Assembly (NCBI GenBank): GCA_963556255.1 | Contig: OY744611.1 | Location: 30,602,603 to 30,666,602 of the forward strand | From: Allolobophora icterica | Lineage: Eukaryota > Annelida > Clitellata > Crassiclitellata > Lumbricidae | Direction: 5' to 3' | Length of the DNA: 64,000 nt | Shown here: piece after piece, positions 22,801 through 41,083 of the stretch | How the letters are laid out: each line of letters starts with the position of its first letter | Numbering within the stretch: the stretch's first letter is position 1 | Position numbers and translations under genes: made by a program | The notes under the pieces: model-generated | Told to the model about the DNA's origin: nothing | What the model saw: the letters and a program-made list of their open reading frames with translations, nothing else | The model's database searches: none

Positions 22801-22936
22801 CCGGCTGTCCAACGGCGCATAAGTTCTGCCAGTCCGTGGAAAAGACGGCGGAGAAGCTTCGGCTGAGCAGAGCGCTGACCTGGGTCGACATAAGCCACGC
22901 CATAACGAGAACGCTGGTCAGGAATCGGAAGTTCAT
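19828..22936 (-). CDS. Gene B: secreted PAN-like/fibrinogen-related protein, 4 exons, 279 aa
   Basis: Paralogue of gene A with identical exon lengths: 22735-22936 (202 nt), 22232-22341 (110), 21885-21924 (40), 19828-20315 (488); 840 nt with stop, all GT-AG. Signal peptide MNFRFLTSVLVMAWLMSTQVSA, then the PAN-like Cys pattern and a FReD with FQ/LQRRADFS, YKSGFGN, WLGNEPL, DVDND and YGGGWWYNSC. Exon 4 shares a 134-bp identical block with gene A (20084-20217 here, 10553-10686 there) but its C-terminal third differs. Intron 3 (1569 bp) contains a hAT-like MITE at 20662-20918 and a CCG-rich stretch at 20345-20385. A CCTTATAAGG motif lies at 22979-22988, ~43 nt upstream of the ATG on the coding strand; a similar CCTTTTAAGG precedes gene A. 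It could be a TATA-like or CArG-like core element, which is speculative. Lectin and immune function are inferred. Confidence 0.85.
20345..20385. repeat. CCG-rich tract in intron 3 of gene B
   Basis: GCCGCCGCCATCCGCCGCCG-type trinucleotide stretch, markedly GC-rich against its AT-rich neighbours. Confidence 0.85.
20662..20918. mobile_element. Short hAT-like MITE, copy 3
   Basis: 257 bp, same family as 1789-2049 and 11550-11777. Flanks GTTGTGGT (20654-20661) and GTTGTTGT (20919-20926) match at 7 of 8. Lies in intron 3 of gene B at a position different from the MITE in gene A, so the two are independent insertions. Confidence 0.85.
21790..21860 (-). repeat. Fragment of the RTE-like sequence of gene A intron 3
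   Basis: GAGCAATCCAAGCAGACTC...CTTCTACTCCAGCA...GGTCTTCGTCTTAGT matches 11249-11320 with few changes. It shows the RTE fragment was in the ancestral intron. Confidence 0.55.
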
Positions 22937-23312
22937 GTCTACAAGATACTAATGTATGTATATGGACTTGTACACTTTCCTTATAAGGATCAAAATGGAG
23001 AGCCCATTTTGAGGTTGAGATGAGGCGTAATGTAAATATTTAAATACACACATATGTAGACCTACATAAAAATGTCACGCATGCGTATGGTACTTGGAAT
23101 CCAAGCTGCTTATTTTTCAATAAACTTGTCGGAAGTATACGATCTTTCACAATCGTTTCCCGACGATTAAGCGCCCTAAATTACAGACCGTGCTAATCCA
23201 AAGAAAACTTGTTTTCAAATGTTGGAATGGAACTGAAGAAATTGTATCAGTATTGGAGTACGCTAAATCGTCATTTTAAAATAATTTCTTTTCCCTGAAT
23301 TATTCGTCATAT

Positions 23313-24540
23313 CACATACCCTTACTGAACTAAAAATTGATGGAAGTCCCATTAATCAAGTTGACTCGGCCCGATTTCTTGGTGTCCGTATTGACTATCA
23401 CTTAACATGGATGGAGCACAAATTTACCATCTCTTCTAAAATAGCCACAAACATTCGAATCTTATATCGCGCTTCTTACCTAATACCACCCCGGATTCTA
23501 AAATCATTATACTTGCTCCCTGGTCTACCCATATTTTACGTGCTCTAATTAACAATGGACATCCGCCTATAAAACTAACTAACAAAGATTGGTTGTCCTA
23601 CAGAAGAGAGCTGTCAGAGTCGTAGCCGGTACTCCCTACAAGTCCCACACAATGCGACTATTCAAAGAGATCGGCTTACTTACTATCGTGCAAATAAGGA
23701 CTCTCCAAATAGCTGAATCTATGTATCGCTATAAATATAACCTTTTCCCGGTCGTATATAAGCATCTCTTCCAACTTTCCACCGCAATCCATACGCGCCA
23801 AACTAGAACCTCTGGCTCATATATTAGACACCAATACACGTCTCGTTTCAATAAGATTTACATGTATACTGGCGCTTATACATGGAATAACAAACCTGCG
23901 TCGATTCGTCAATCCCCAGAGCTAGCGAGCTTTAAGTCTAAACTACGTCATTAGTTGTTCTCTACGGATGAGGAAGACAGTGATTGAACTACTGCCTCCA
24001 CAATACCACGTATAGAATTCCTCAACACACTCATAATTCCTCTATGCCATGCGTGCCTTGTCCTAGTCATATACAGTTAAGTTGCCTAGTCAGGTTGTTT
24101 TCGTTTTTTTTCCTTTTCAAGACTATCATTTAAAACCTGATTCAATTGATGTGTGCGTTGCCTGATCTTAGTTATGCTACTTGGTTAAGTGTTCTTCGTT
24201 ATCCAGTTATCTGTCCGATAGCGCATTGGATAACATCTGGCGTAGAGTGCGAGAGGTACAGAGATCGAGTCCCATAGGCGGACATGCTTTGTAGGCTGCA
24301 ATTTGCGCCGTGTATTGCAGGCCGTCTGTTCTGTTAGTAGTTAAGGTTGATCGCATAACATGTACATGTACAGCGCAGTGCGTTTGCAGGCGCTTAATTA
24401 AAGAATAAATATTATTATTATTATTATGTACCAGAAGTCCCCAATTAGCGGGATCTATGATCTCTTTAGGGCCTCCTGTACCTTAATCATTGCAATGTCA
24501 CTGTCTCTACCGCCATGAATATTGATTTGATTTGATTTGA
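23313..24540 (+). mobile_element. Non-LTR retrotransposon 3' end upstream of gene B, split by a SINE
   Basis: The plus strand reads VDSARFLGVRIDYHLTWMEH, then FTISSKIATNIRILYRASYL, then after a short gap LVVLQKRAVRVVAGTPYKSH, LQIAESMYRYKYNLFPVVYK, YTGAYTWNNKPASIRQSPEL and ASFKSKLRH, with stop at 23954. This is the RT thumb and tail of a jockey/L2-like element. The 3' UTR continues after the SINE (24428-24540) with CCCCAATTAGCGGGA and ends in (GATTT)n. The paralogous flank of gene A (~14600) lacks it, so it inserted after the A/B split. Confidence 0.8.
24213..24427 (+). mobile_element. tRNA-derived SINE, copy 2 (inside LINE)
   Basis: About 215 bp, near-identical to 17011-17235. A-box-like TAGCGCATTGG at 24219-24229, B-box-like GATCGAGTCCC at 24263-24273, tail GCAGGCGCTTAATTAAAG plus (ATT)n. 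Inserted into the 3' UTR of the LINE at 23313-24540. Confidence 0.8.
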
Positions 24541-24737
24541 TTTTCCTTTAAGACTTAAAAGTTTATTCATTTCTGAATCTTCTCGTTCTCTTGCCCACAA
24601 CATAACGGAGATTTGTGGATGAAAAACTGTTGTGACATAACGTCAAACAGTTTTCATAAGAAGAATAGATTAGGCCTACTACCATATCTGGAAATTCTAG
24701 AGCGCCGTTATTGTAATGTACAAGGCATATTCTAATC

Positions 24738-25064
24738 CAGCGGTTCTCAACCTGTGGTCCGCGGACCACTGGTAGTCCGCAGCCATCTGCCTGGTGGTCC
24801 GCGAGTAAGGCCTACAATTTAAATTTTTTACAATTAAAAACATGCAAACAGACAAATTTTGTCAATTTTGAAAATTTTTGCTTTGTTTCAATCGCCAGAA
24901 TCGGTTAGATGGCAGCATGACACTAATAATACGCGGATTTGTGGCAAAAAATTTCTTTTGTATTAATTTGTTTTGGCACAATTTTTAGTTGTGGTCCGCG
25001 ACTCCGCGACCGAGACACAAAAGTTATAAGTGGTCCTTGAGTCTCAAAAGGTTGAGAACCGCTG
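24738..25064. mobile_element. hAT-like MITE, TIR CAGCGGTTCTCAACC
   Basis: 327 bp. The TIR CAGCGGTTCTCAACCT pairs with AGGTTGAGAACCGCTG exactly over 16 bp; GTGGTCCGCGGACCAC follows inside the left end. Flanks TTCTAATC (24730-24737) and TTCGAATC (25065-25072) match at 7 of 8. The homologous site upstream of gene A (~14787) is empty. Ends of this type are well known in hAT/Charlie-type elements. Confidence 0.9.
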
Positions 25065-25117
25065 TTCGAATCGATAGTCGCTCGGGTAACATGAACGCAC
25101 AATAATGAGCCTAAAGT

Positions 25118-26025
25118 CAGTCTTGTTGTCCTCGAGAAAAAGCTCTTGGTCTCGAGTGCACTCGAGTTCGTTTTTAAAAGTCTTGGTCTTGGTCTTGGTC
25201 TTGAGACCAAAGGTCTTGGTCTTGGTCTTGGTCTTGAGGTTCAAGGTCTTGGTCTTGGTCTTGGTCTTGAGGTTCAAAGTCTTGGTCTTGGTTTTGCAAG
25301 ACCAAGACCAAGACTTTTGTCAATATGAACAGTCATAATTTTAACAAACGGCAAGAATTTTAAAAATTTATCCAATAATTACTCATACAGTTATTGCTTT
25401 AGTATTTACACGGTGTAAATGAGGCTTCACTGTTGTTTTGGACAATTATTTTAACTTCCGGTTATTTACCATGGAATGAATTCAAAACAGACTCACGATT
25501 AATTTGTACATTTACATCCGGTTCTTGAAAAGCTGCTTTGTGTGCTAGCGATTTCAGCACTTGTAGACCGTGTTTTTTCACATGGCAGAATTTTTATGAG
25601 GCCCCACATTTGGTCAGAAAATTCTGAGCAAATTGGTTTTTATAAAATTCAACAGGCATTTGGAATAACATTTCGCATGAAGGACTTTTTTAAATACGAA
25701 TTCGGAATTCTCTGCAGTCTCCATTTAGAGTTGTTTTGCTTGAATAAAAGAAAAAACTCATGTTTTCATTAAAATAACGAGTAGTCCGACTGGACAATTT
25801 TTAGTAAGGAATTGAAGTCTGGATACGACTGTGATTTTTTGGGTCTTGGTCTCGGTCTTGGTCTTGAGGTTCAAGGTCTTGGTCTTGGTCTTGGTCTTGA
25901 GGTTCAAGGTCTTGGTCTTGGTCTTGGTCTTGAGGTTCAAGGTCTTGGTCTTGGTCTTGGTCTTGAGGTTCAAGGTCTTGGGCTTGGGCTTGGTCTTGAG
26001 GTTTAAGGTCTTGACAACAAGACTG
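25118..26025 (+). mobile_element. Non-autonomous hAT element with subterminal minisatellites, copy 3
   Basis: 908 bp. 13-bp TIR perfect; flanks CCTAAAGT (25110-25117) and TCTAAAGT (26026-26033) match at 7 of 8. The hAT C-terminal remnant at ~25500-25665 (plus) includes SALVDRVFSHGRIFMRPH, the clearest in the window. The core is more diverged than in copies 1, 2 and 4. The empty site is visible upstream of gene A at ~14850 (GAGCCTAAAGCGAACCGCAA). Confidence 0.9.
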
Positions 26026-26033
26026 TCTAAAGT

Positions 26034-27640
26034 TATCCGCAACTCAGATTCGCATTCACAGACCGCGCGCGTTTCAAGTTCTTTGAATGAAATTAAAAGA
26101 AAATAAGTACTTTAAATAACAAAACAAATAAACCAGTTAATTTGAAACATTTCTTTATCTTATCTTATCTTATCTGAACATTTATAAAGCGCTTCTCTCA
26201 GCAGGGCTGAGAGAAGCGCTTTACCGGGTTTACCTGTTTTAAGCGCTTTACCTGTTTACCTGAGTTTACTAATTTTGCTGTGCAGAAAACTCTGTTGGAA
26301 ATTATCCTTGCCGCCTACAACCTGGCATACAACCGCAATGACGCACTGTGTTTAATGTTCCTATAGAGATTGAGAACGGTAAATGTATTCAGCCGTCAGG
26401 CAAAAATAGGAAATCGATTGTTTAGCACCTTCCAAATAACGTTCTTAGCTTAAACATAATCGCGCGCTTGTGTGAGCATGCCCCTAATTGTTTCACTTTT
26501 CATGATATTGCTGCCTATCGCCCACTCATGGAACGCTTTGCGACAATTACACGCAGCCAGCTAAAATGTAGTGGGCTAATGGGCTGTCTAACACTCTAAC
26601 AGAGTGATACCATGACATTCATTAGCCCTCTAGAACACTACGAGGGTCGCTTTGAAAAGAGTTCATTGTCCATAATTACTCTAGCTAATGGTTTAATTCT
26701 GTTTAATAAGGATGGCCCATGTGTTTTATTTGGCCAATTAATAAAGCGCTTCGTTCAGCTTTTGTCATGATGTTTTGTTAATAGCTGAATGTTGCGTTCG
26801 TGAATGAGATTTAACATTGTTTAGGCTAGCGCAGAGAGCGTCTCTGGCTAGTTTTATTGAGTTGCGCTTTATAAATTTCCTTAATTAATAAATAAATAGG
26901 GCCTAATTAGGGCCCCGATTAGATATATTCATTTGAGTATTTTCGAGTATGTACATAGCACTTAGGGTATGGAGTCTCATATGAGACTTCAGGCAGGAAG
27001 AGTAAGAACAATCCAGTCTCTCACGGCTATCTGAGCTTGATTAGTAAGTGGAAGATTGTTCCAAAATTACGAATCCACCAATCCGAAATATTATGCCGAG
27101 CCATTTTCGGCCCTTCATTTATAAGCGTCTTAAATAAATCTCAGCGCGGAGTTTCTTTGAGGGATATGGGGAAGAAAATGTACACCGTTGCCAAAAATGT
27201 TTCCCAGCTATCCGTCGGAATTTATTAGTTGTTAGACTATTTAAGTCTGCCATCCGCCGAGTTTCTCCATTAAATAACTTTCCCTCTGTTCGATTTGATT
27301 CATTCAATTCGTTATCATTACTGTGGCAGACAGTTGTCATTCTTTGCCACCATGGTTGCACTGCTGATCTGTCATGCTGTCCCGGATGTAAAGGACTCTT
27401 AATAACATTTTGAATATATAGCGTATACCAGATCTTCTGGTTTTGTTCGCACTCTTTCGTGAAAAAGCTAGTGAATCTGGGCAGACAGTGTTATAACAGG
27501 TAGTTATGTCATAATTATTGCAGACCATTATGCAATAGCAGCCATTATAATTTAGATTTAGTTGTGAGCGAGAGATAAGCATTGATTAATTTTCCAATAT
27601 TCGCATATAGGTCCACTTGTTGTTAATGAGCTTATGTAAA
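26034..27640. other. 5' flank of gene B, no gene seen
   Basis: Colinear with 14860-15860 of unit A. It contains an 18-bp perfect hairpin with 3-nt loop at 26185-26223 (TAAAGCGCTTCTCTCAGC stem), possibly a solitary LINE 3' hairpin. No coding feature. Confidence 0.45.
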
Positions 27641-27644
27641 TGTT

Positions 27645-27905
27645 AATGTAAATCTCCGAAATTTCTCAGCGCCACACAAAAGTCACGTCAGGGAGACCAG
27701 CTTATTCACCGGGCTCACCGGCGCTATATCAAATCAAGTCCGCAATGGCCTTGTCCGCCTTGCCCGATCCGGTGCCAGGTCAGAATCCGGGGGAGGTGAA
27801 ACCGAGGAGACAGCAGTGTGCTACGGTGATAATCGGTGATGATGGCGGTTGTGTGGTGGCGAAGGAATGGAATCAGGATAGGATAGCTTGAAGAGTTCGG
27901 TTTTC
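27645..27905. repeat. Dispersed repeat, copy 1
   Basis: AAATTTCTCAGCGCCACACAAAAGTCACGTC...CTATATCAAATCAAGTCC...GGATAGGATAG is repeated with changes at 55785-56030; a more distant relative is at ~12025-12130. Probably an old LINE or SINE 3' region. No ORF. Confidence 0.55.
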
Positions 27906-28269
27906 AGTCGTGTGTGTGGAAAGCAGCGGAGGAGAGTGCAAGCGGAGGAGAGGTTATTTCAACAGGCGATATGGGAGGATGAGCAAACTGGCGGAAATCT
28001 TTTGGGCAGTGTTACCACTCATAAAAAATGAAAACCCAAGTTAGGACATTAAAAAACCCAAGGTGGTTTTCTGCAGACTTTTTTTACATTAATAAACGAA
28101 TTATAAGATAAAATATAATAACATAATGAAATTATACCAATTCGGTAATAAAAATGTTGTTCTATCTTTCATTTCTATCTTTCATTAAATTTTACTGTTA
28201 TGTGATTTGGAAGTGTTGAACAAGAGGCCTCAAATCAAAATCTAATTCATCTGCATGTCAATTTACCAT

Positions 28270-28605
<336 letters not shown>

Positions 28606-29784
28606 CAAATACGCATCAAACAGATGTTAAACAAAGCATATATGGCAGCCTATTATAGGCTGATTACTGATGTAATGGATTGCTATTCTAGTTAATGAGT
28701 GACTTTGAAAGTGTTCATTAATGAACATTTATATAGCGTCGCTATTGAATGACCTTTCAAAGGCGTTCACGACTTCACGCACTCAGCTAAAATCAATTTG
28801 AATTGTGTTAACTATCGGGTTAACAAAGGCAACAAACTTAAACGAGAGATTAATGGATGCCGGTAACACAGTGTCATCCGTATGGGTAAGAAGGGGCACT
28901 GTTCCCCCGCTGGCTCAACAATACATTCTTGTCCATTTAGGTAAAGTTTCCATGTCCTCAGTGAAGCATAACAGTTAATCTTTCTGCGGCTCCCTTGTGC
29001 CGCAACGAGACGATTCCCAAGGTCCTGGGCACGATAACTTACAGTGCTTCGCAGGACTGGCCGATTATATTCACAGCTGTCGTCAATACCAATTCTAGGC
29101 CTACAGATTAGTGGCAGAGACAAGTGGACGCCAAGAACTTTCACAGAGTCATTGCCAGGATTCGCTACAACAGACTGGAGACCGTAAAATCGTTGGATTA
29201 CGAGGCCACCAACTTACTAACAGACCCCGCAGCGCGTCTTAGCAGCATTGTGGGGCCTGGGCAAAGCAATACACTGGTCCCAAGCCCACTCATGGGGATC
29301 AAAATTTAAACGGTCAGTAAAATTAAACCTGTAGATTAACTGGTTCTTTCAACATTCACTTTGTAACAAAATGAAGGTTAATCAAAGTGAAGATTAATCA
29401 ACACAAACTTTTGAACAATATAACATAAGCCTTGCACTCATAGCTAAGAAGATCCTCTTCTCCCGCGCGTGGAGGTCACGCACACATTTTTGTGTGGTCT
29501 TTTTAACTTGAGGCCCCTAGAATCGTGGGGCCCCTGGCGACTGCCCAGCGTACCCATGCCTTAAGACGGCACCCCCCCCCCGCACCGGTGCACAGCTGCT
29601 TCATTTCCGATGTTTGTTGCCATTCATTTCGCTTCTGCCGAAATGTCTCTCCTGTGCATCTACTCATAAAATATAAGCTTCTTTGTCATTATGCAAGCAA
29701 TTTAAGTATCGACTGCAAGAAACTTGCCTCCTCCTACCCCTCAAGAGTTTGCGCGCGCCTATGGAATAAAAAACTTAAATTCAG
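28606..29784. other. No gene recognised; LINE-like scraps
   Basis: 28720-28900 resembles 7281-7600. A frame at 29600-29780 ends ...SYPSRVCARLWNKKLKF, a possible RT tail. A 61-codon ORF at 29124-29309 has no recognisable motif. No functional gene supported. Confidence 0.35.
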
Positions 29785-30670
29785 CAGTCTTGTTGTCAAG
29801 ACCTTAAACCTCAAGACCAAGACCAAGACCAAGACCTTGAACCTCAAGACCAAGACCAAGACCAAGACCTTGAACCTCGAGACCAAGACCAAGACCAAGA
29901 CTTTGAACCTCGAGACCAAGACCAAGACCAAGACCTTGAACCTCAAGACCAAGACCAAGACCCAAAAATTCGAAATCAGGTCAAGACTTCTAAATATTGT
30001 AAAGTCGGAATATTCGCTATTTTAATGAAAACATGAGTCTTTTATTTTATTCAAGCAAATTAACTTTAAATGCAAACAGCAGAGAAATCCGAATTTGTAT
30101 TCAAAAGTCCTTCATGCAAACTCTTATACCAAATGCCTTTTGTATCTTATAAAAACCAATTCGCTCAGAATTTTCTGACCAAGACGTGCCTCATAAAAAT
30201 TCCGCCATGTGAAAAAATACTTTCTACAGGTGCTGAAGTCGCTGACACACACAGAGTAGCTTTTCAAGCACTGGATGTAAATGTACAGATAGTGAGTCCT
30301 TTCGAAATCTTCCCATGCATGGTTTATCATACCGTCTGATACAGAATAACTGTTGCTGCTGCCAATGGGTTTTCCTGACCAACATGACTTGTATCCATCC
30401 ATAGATATTGGTGCAAGCAGGCTTGATACAGAATTCTTGAGTTCTGTTAAATGATTGTTCATATTGACAGCCGGTCTTGGTCTTGGTCTTGCGAGACCAA
30501 GACCAAGACTTTGAACCTCAAGACCAAGACCAAGACCATGACCTTGAACCTCAAGACCAAGACCAAGACCAAGACCTTGAACCTCAAGACCAAGACCAAG
30601 ACCAAGACTTTTAAAAACGAACTCGAGTGCACTCGAGACCAAGACCTTGGTCTCGAGGACAACAAGACTG
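29785..30670 (-). mobile_element. Non-autonomous hAT element with subterminal minisatellites, copy 4
   Basis: 886 bp with perfect 13-bp TIR and perfect 8-bp TSD AAATTCAG (29777-29784, 30671-30678). Same orientation and near-identical core as copy 1; hAT C-terminal remnant on the minus strand at ~30320-30150. Array lengths differ from the other copies, so the minisatellites change size quickly. Confidence 0.9.
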
Positions 30671-30753
30671 AAATTCAGCTGTCTTGATTAGTCTCATTAG
30701 CCTGAATTCTGGTTTATCTGACTTCTCGTACCTCGACCTGAGCTCACTATTGA

Positions 30754-31649
30754 CAGTGGCGGCGGGTTTACGTTGAATTGAGCGCGCACATTTCGCCGAC
30801 CTTCATCTCAGCGACCTCAATTCGCCGCCGCGAAACACAGCGCCTACACAATTCGCCGCCATCAAACACAGCGACTACACAATTCGCCGCCATTCATTTC
30901 AGCGCTACTTCAAAAGGGCGTTGCTAAATACCGGGCGTAAACAACACGTGTTCTAGACTAGAAATTCAAAGCAAAACCAAAGCAAAATTGGTTGGCCATC
31001 TTCTTCACGGATCCGAAGTTGGCGGTCGTCGTATCTATAGAGACACAGCGGAACGCATTAAAATTATCGTTTTGGATTATGCCAATCGACCGCTTCTGGA
31101 CTATTTGCGTGGCATCTCGCACAACTTGAACCTCCAGGTTTAGCTATTGCCTACTTAACATGTAACTGGTTTAGCTATTGCCTACTTAACATGTAACTGA
31201 TTAACTGAACAAACGATTTAGGGCCTAAGCTTTAACTATTCGATAACTATTTTAATCATTTCCAATTGAATTTAAATTTAAACTGTTTGAAAGTTTCATC
31301 ATTAAAATAAAATATAGGTTATCATAAGAGTCGCTGAATTGAATGGCGGCGAATTGTGTAGTCGCTGTGTTTGATGGCGGCGAATTGTGTAGGCGCTGTG
31401 TTTCGCGGCGGCGAATTGAGGTCGCTGAGATGAAGGTCGGCGAAATGTGCGCGCTCAATTCAACGGTTACCGTGGCGGCGCCAGACAATTTTTGTACCCA
31501 GGGCAGTCATACAAGTAACCAGTGCAGAGGGCGATTAATGCCCTGAACAAATTCTGGGCAGGGCAAAATTCCGCCAGGGCAACGACCAGGGCAAAGGCTT
31601 TTTTACCAGGGCTTTTGCCCTGGCGCTCCCTGATGTAGCGCCGCCCCTG
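30754..31649. mobile_element. hAT-like MITE interrupted by a Mutator-like element
   Basis: Outer element with perfect 8-bp TSD ACTATTGA (30746-30753, 31650-31657). Ends CAGTGGCGGCG and GCGCCGCCCCTG are inverted. Its own sequence is only ~180 bp (30754-30764 and 31472-31649), including a CCAGGGC-rich palindromic stretch at 31545-31625. The rest is the nested insertion 30765-31471. Confidence 0.85.
30765..31471. mobile_element. Mutator-like (MULE-type) non-autonomous element with ~145-bp TIRs
   Basis: 707 bp. The left arm (30771-30905) and right arm (31330-31465) are near-perfect inverted repeats of ~140 bp containing internal AATTCGCCGCC and CACAGCG repeats. Flanked by a perfect 9-bp duplication GTGGCGGCG (30756-30764, 31472-31480). 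Long TIRs with a 9-bp TSD are the Mutator superfamily signature. The ~420-bp centre has no transposase; it contains a 31-bp tandem duplication at ~31139-31200. Confidence 0.85.
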
Positions 31650-31779
31650 ACTATTGACCATGACTTTGACTGTGATTTCACGTGAACCGATCGTCGATTG
31701 ATGCCTTGTGCATTATGATAGAGGCGCTACAGAAATACTTAAATTAGAATCGACAGGACTAGATTAGATTAGATTACGG

Positions 31780-32118
31780 CTTTATCGCAGTGATAGCTCG
31801 GATCATTTCTGATTTCTTTGGTGCCGTTATCGAGCGTCGTTTGATAACCTTATTATTTGTGATGTGCGTGAGGACTTTAAATTGTTACTGTCGACCACGG
31901 CATTCTTTCAAAGTGCCTGTAAATTCATTTGCTCTGTGGGTAATTGTCCGATGCAGTGGTTGTGCTCGTTTCTCTCTGACCGCACCCAGTCGCTGGTGTT
32001 TGTTTCAAACCTTTCAACCTGGTCACCGGTCTCCGTTGGGATGCCACGGGGTTCCATCCTTGGTCCTCTGCTCTATATCCTTTACATTGCTTATCTAAGC
32101 GATGGTTATCACTCCTGA
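31780..32118 (+). pseudogene. CR1-like LINE reverse transcriptase fragment
   Basis: Plus frames read LITLLFVMCVRT, then CSFLSDRTQSLVFVSNLSTW and SVGMPRGSILGPLLYILYIAYLSD, the RT palm region ahead of the YADD box (VPQGSILGPLLYxLYIADL). Frameshifted and truncated at both sides. Confidence 0.65.
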
Positions 32119-33104
32119 GATTCGTTGCTAAACCATTATTCTGAAGACACGTAGACAAATATTCACGGCAAAGCGTCAGAAGCAGTGTCCTTAGCTGAGA
32201 AATTGGTCGAGGCTTCTGAGACATTCGCATAATACACGCCTGCACAAGCAACTAATTGTAGGCCTATATGCAAGGTCGATCGATGGCTCACACCGGCCCA
32301 AGGCCCAGCCAGGCACAAACATTTACGTATTATATATCGATGTAATACACGTATACACACGACACTACTGCAAAGCAAATTTATCAACAATGGAGTCCAA
32401 AATGACAAAGAAAATATCGTTGTATAAGAAAATGCGCTGACAATTCTCTTATATAATTTGCAGAAATGCCCTCTTCTCTATTTCAGTGCGTGGCATGGAT
32501 ATCAGGGCCAGGCTACACTCGACCCGGAATTTCCTTCTCTTAATAGTTGAAGGCAAATATGTCGAACATGCTGTTATCATCTGAGAGGCTCTAAGGGGCG
32601 CTGTGCAAATGTTTTATTACATTATTACAGTGCATTTCGACCGTGGTTTCTGTAATCAATTCTGAAGCGCCCAGTTTTTCTCTCAAATATGCGCTATATA
32701 AATTAGCACTTACATTTACAATTACAACTGAATTTTCTTATCAATTACAACTTAATGGTTGGGACAAGAGAAAAGTCACACAACTTCTCTGATCGTTTGT
32801 AGCAAATTATGCGCATATTATGAACAGTTTAATTAGACCTTGTAATACAACTACAAAAGCGGTTAATTAGTATAGAGAACAGATTAGTTCCCTCTGAGAC
32901 GATCACTGTGTAATCTAATCACATAACTTCTATAGCGCCGTAAGCATAATACACAAGGCATCAACTGATTGCGACTTCATTCCTAGTGTAAGGAACATTG
33001 AGCAATTCTTTAACAGATTATTGTTTAGTAGCTTCTCATCGGATAATGAGTGAGTTTTCACTCGCAAATGTTTCCGTAGTGCGCAAAATCGGAAGCTAAT
33101 GTCT
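32119..33104. other. No gene recognised
   Basis: Contains a LINE-3'-end-like GCGCTATATAAATTAGCACTTAC segment at ~32690 and, from ~32870, the left part of unit C (paralogous to 43550-43760). No coding feature. Confidence 0.35.
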
Positions 33105-33489
33105 TCATATTTTATGCCATCTATTATATTTGTAGAATCTGTCTCTTTATTAATTTTTACTTTACATAGGCGACAATCGTGAAAATGACGAACAACAGTT
33201 TGTCAGAGAAATCATATCGTGCAGAGTGAAACGAGTCCAGGAAAATCGAGAGTTTCTCCGTTCACTCGTTTCTAAACAGTGGTAAAGAAATAACTACGAA
33301 GGTCTTTTTCTTAAATATGCTGGCGCAAAGTGCAGTACATTAAAATGATTCACAGCGAAGATTCAACGGTGAGCGGCTTATATGGTTCAGCCACAAGGAG
33401 AACTTTGAAAAAGAGAAGAAAGCATTCTCAGGAAAGGCAGAAAGTGACGCTAAAACAGGTATAAAATATTCTGAAAAGCGGGAAAAGGG

Positions 33490-33598
<109 letters not shown>

Positions 33599-33837
33599 CA
33601 TAAATTGAATCTCAAAAGAGGTACAACGCGTGATAGGCACACTTCCTACAGTCCATCTCTAACAGCGCGGATTTTGGATTTCACAGCAAAGAGAAAATTA
33701 CCTCTGGACAGAAGCAGAATGGATTGGAAAACTGCATCCGTTATGAAGAAAAGTGTTAACCAGCGTTGACGGGTATTTCCTTTTCGCTATTAATTGCAGT
33801 CTGATATGCATATGAACCGCTTCAGGAACCATATGAC

Positions 33838-40376
<6,539 letters not shown>

Positions 40377-40904
40377 TAAATTTCTCTTTAGTGTGAAGTT
40401 TATTTGACGGATCTCGGGAGAGAAAGTAAACTACGTATGTGAAATTGTTGTCCAGTTTGTCTTTCGGAATTTCTTAGTTGTTCGGCTAAGAAACGATGAG
40501 CTTCTCTGCTAACCTTTCCACTGTTCGACTAGATTCATTCAAGCCGCTGTAATTAGTTTGGCAGACAGTTGTTATTCGTTGTGACGATGATTGTACTAGA
40601 GGCTCCATTCACCTTCTGCCCTGATTTAAAGCCAGTGAGTTTGAGAAGATAGTATAATTACACATAATTTTCGCAGCTAGGACGAGAAGCTATAAATTGA
40701 GATTAATCTGTAAGCAAGAAGTTTATTTTCAGATATTCGCACATAAGTGAACTATGAACTCTAAGCTTTATACAGACAAACGGCAAAAGCCTCTGACAGG
40801 TTATCGCTGTAGAAACTCTTTGCATTGGTTTCCCAGTCGCGTTTAGTACACTGTCGTCGTTAAAATGTCAAAATAACTAAATAAGTGACAATAATGATCG
40901 AATG

Positions 40905-41035
40905 CCACTACATTCCACATTATGGCTGGCCCTAGACCTGGAATGGGCTCCCTACCATGCTCCATCAAATACCGTTTGGTCATTTCACCTTGTTCTTACT
41001 GTTCTCAAAACTGCGTTGTTCGATCGTGGTTGGGC
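40905..41035 (+). mobile_element. LINE reverse transcriptase tail scrap
   Basis: The plus strand reads RTWNGLPTMLHQIPSGHFTL, the WNxLP tail motif, followed by an AAT run. Short and 5'-truncated. Confidence 0.45.
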
Positions 41036-41083
41036 TTTAATAATAAATAATATCAATAATAATAATAATAATAATACTATCCA

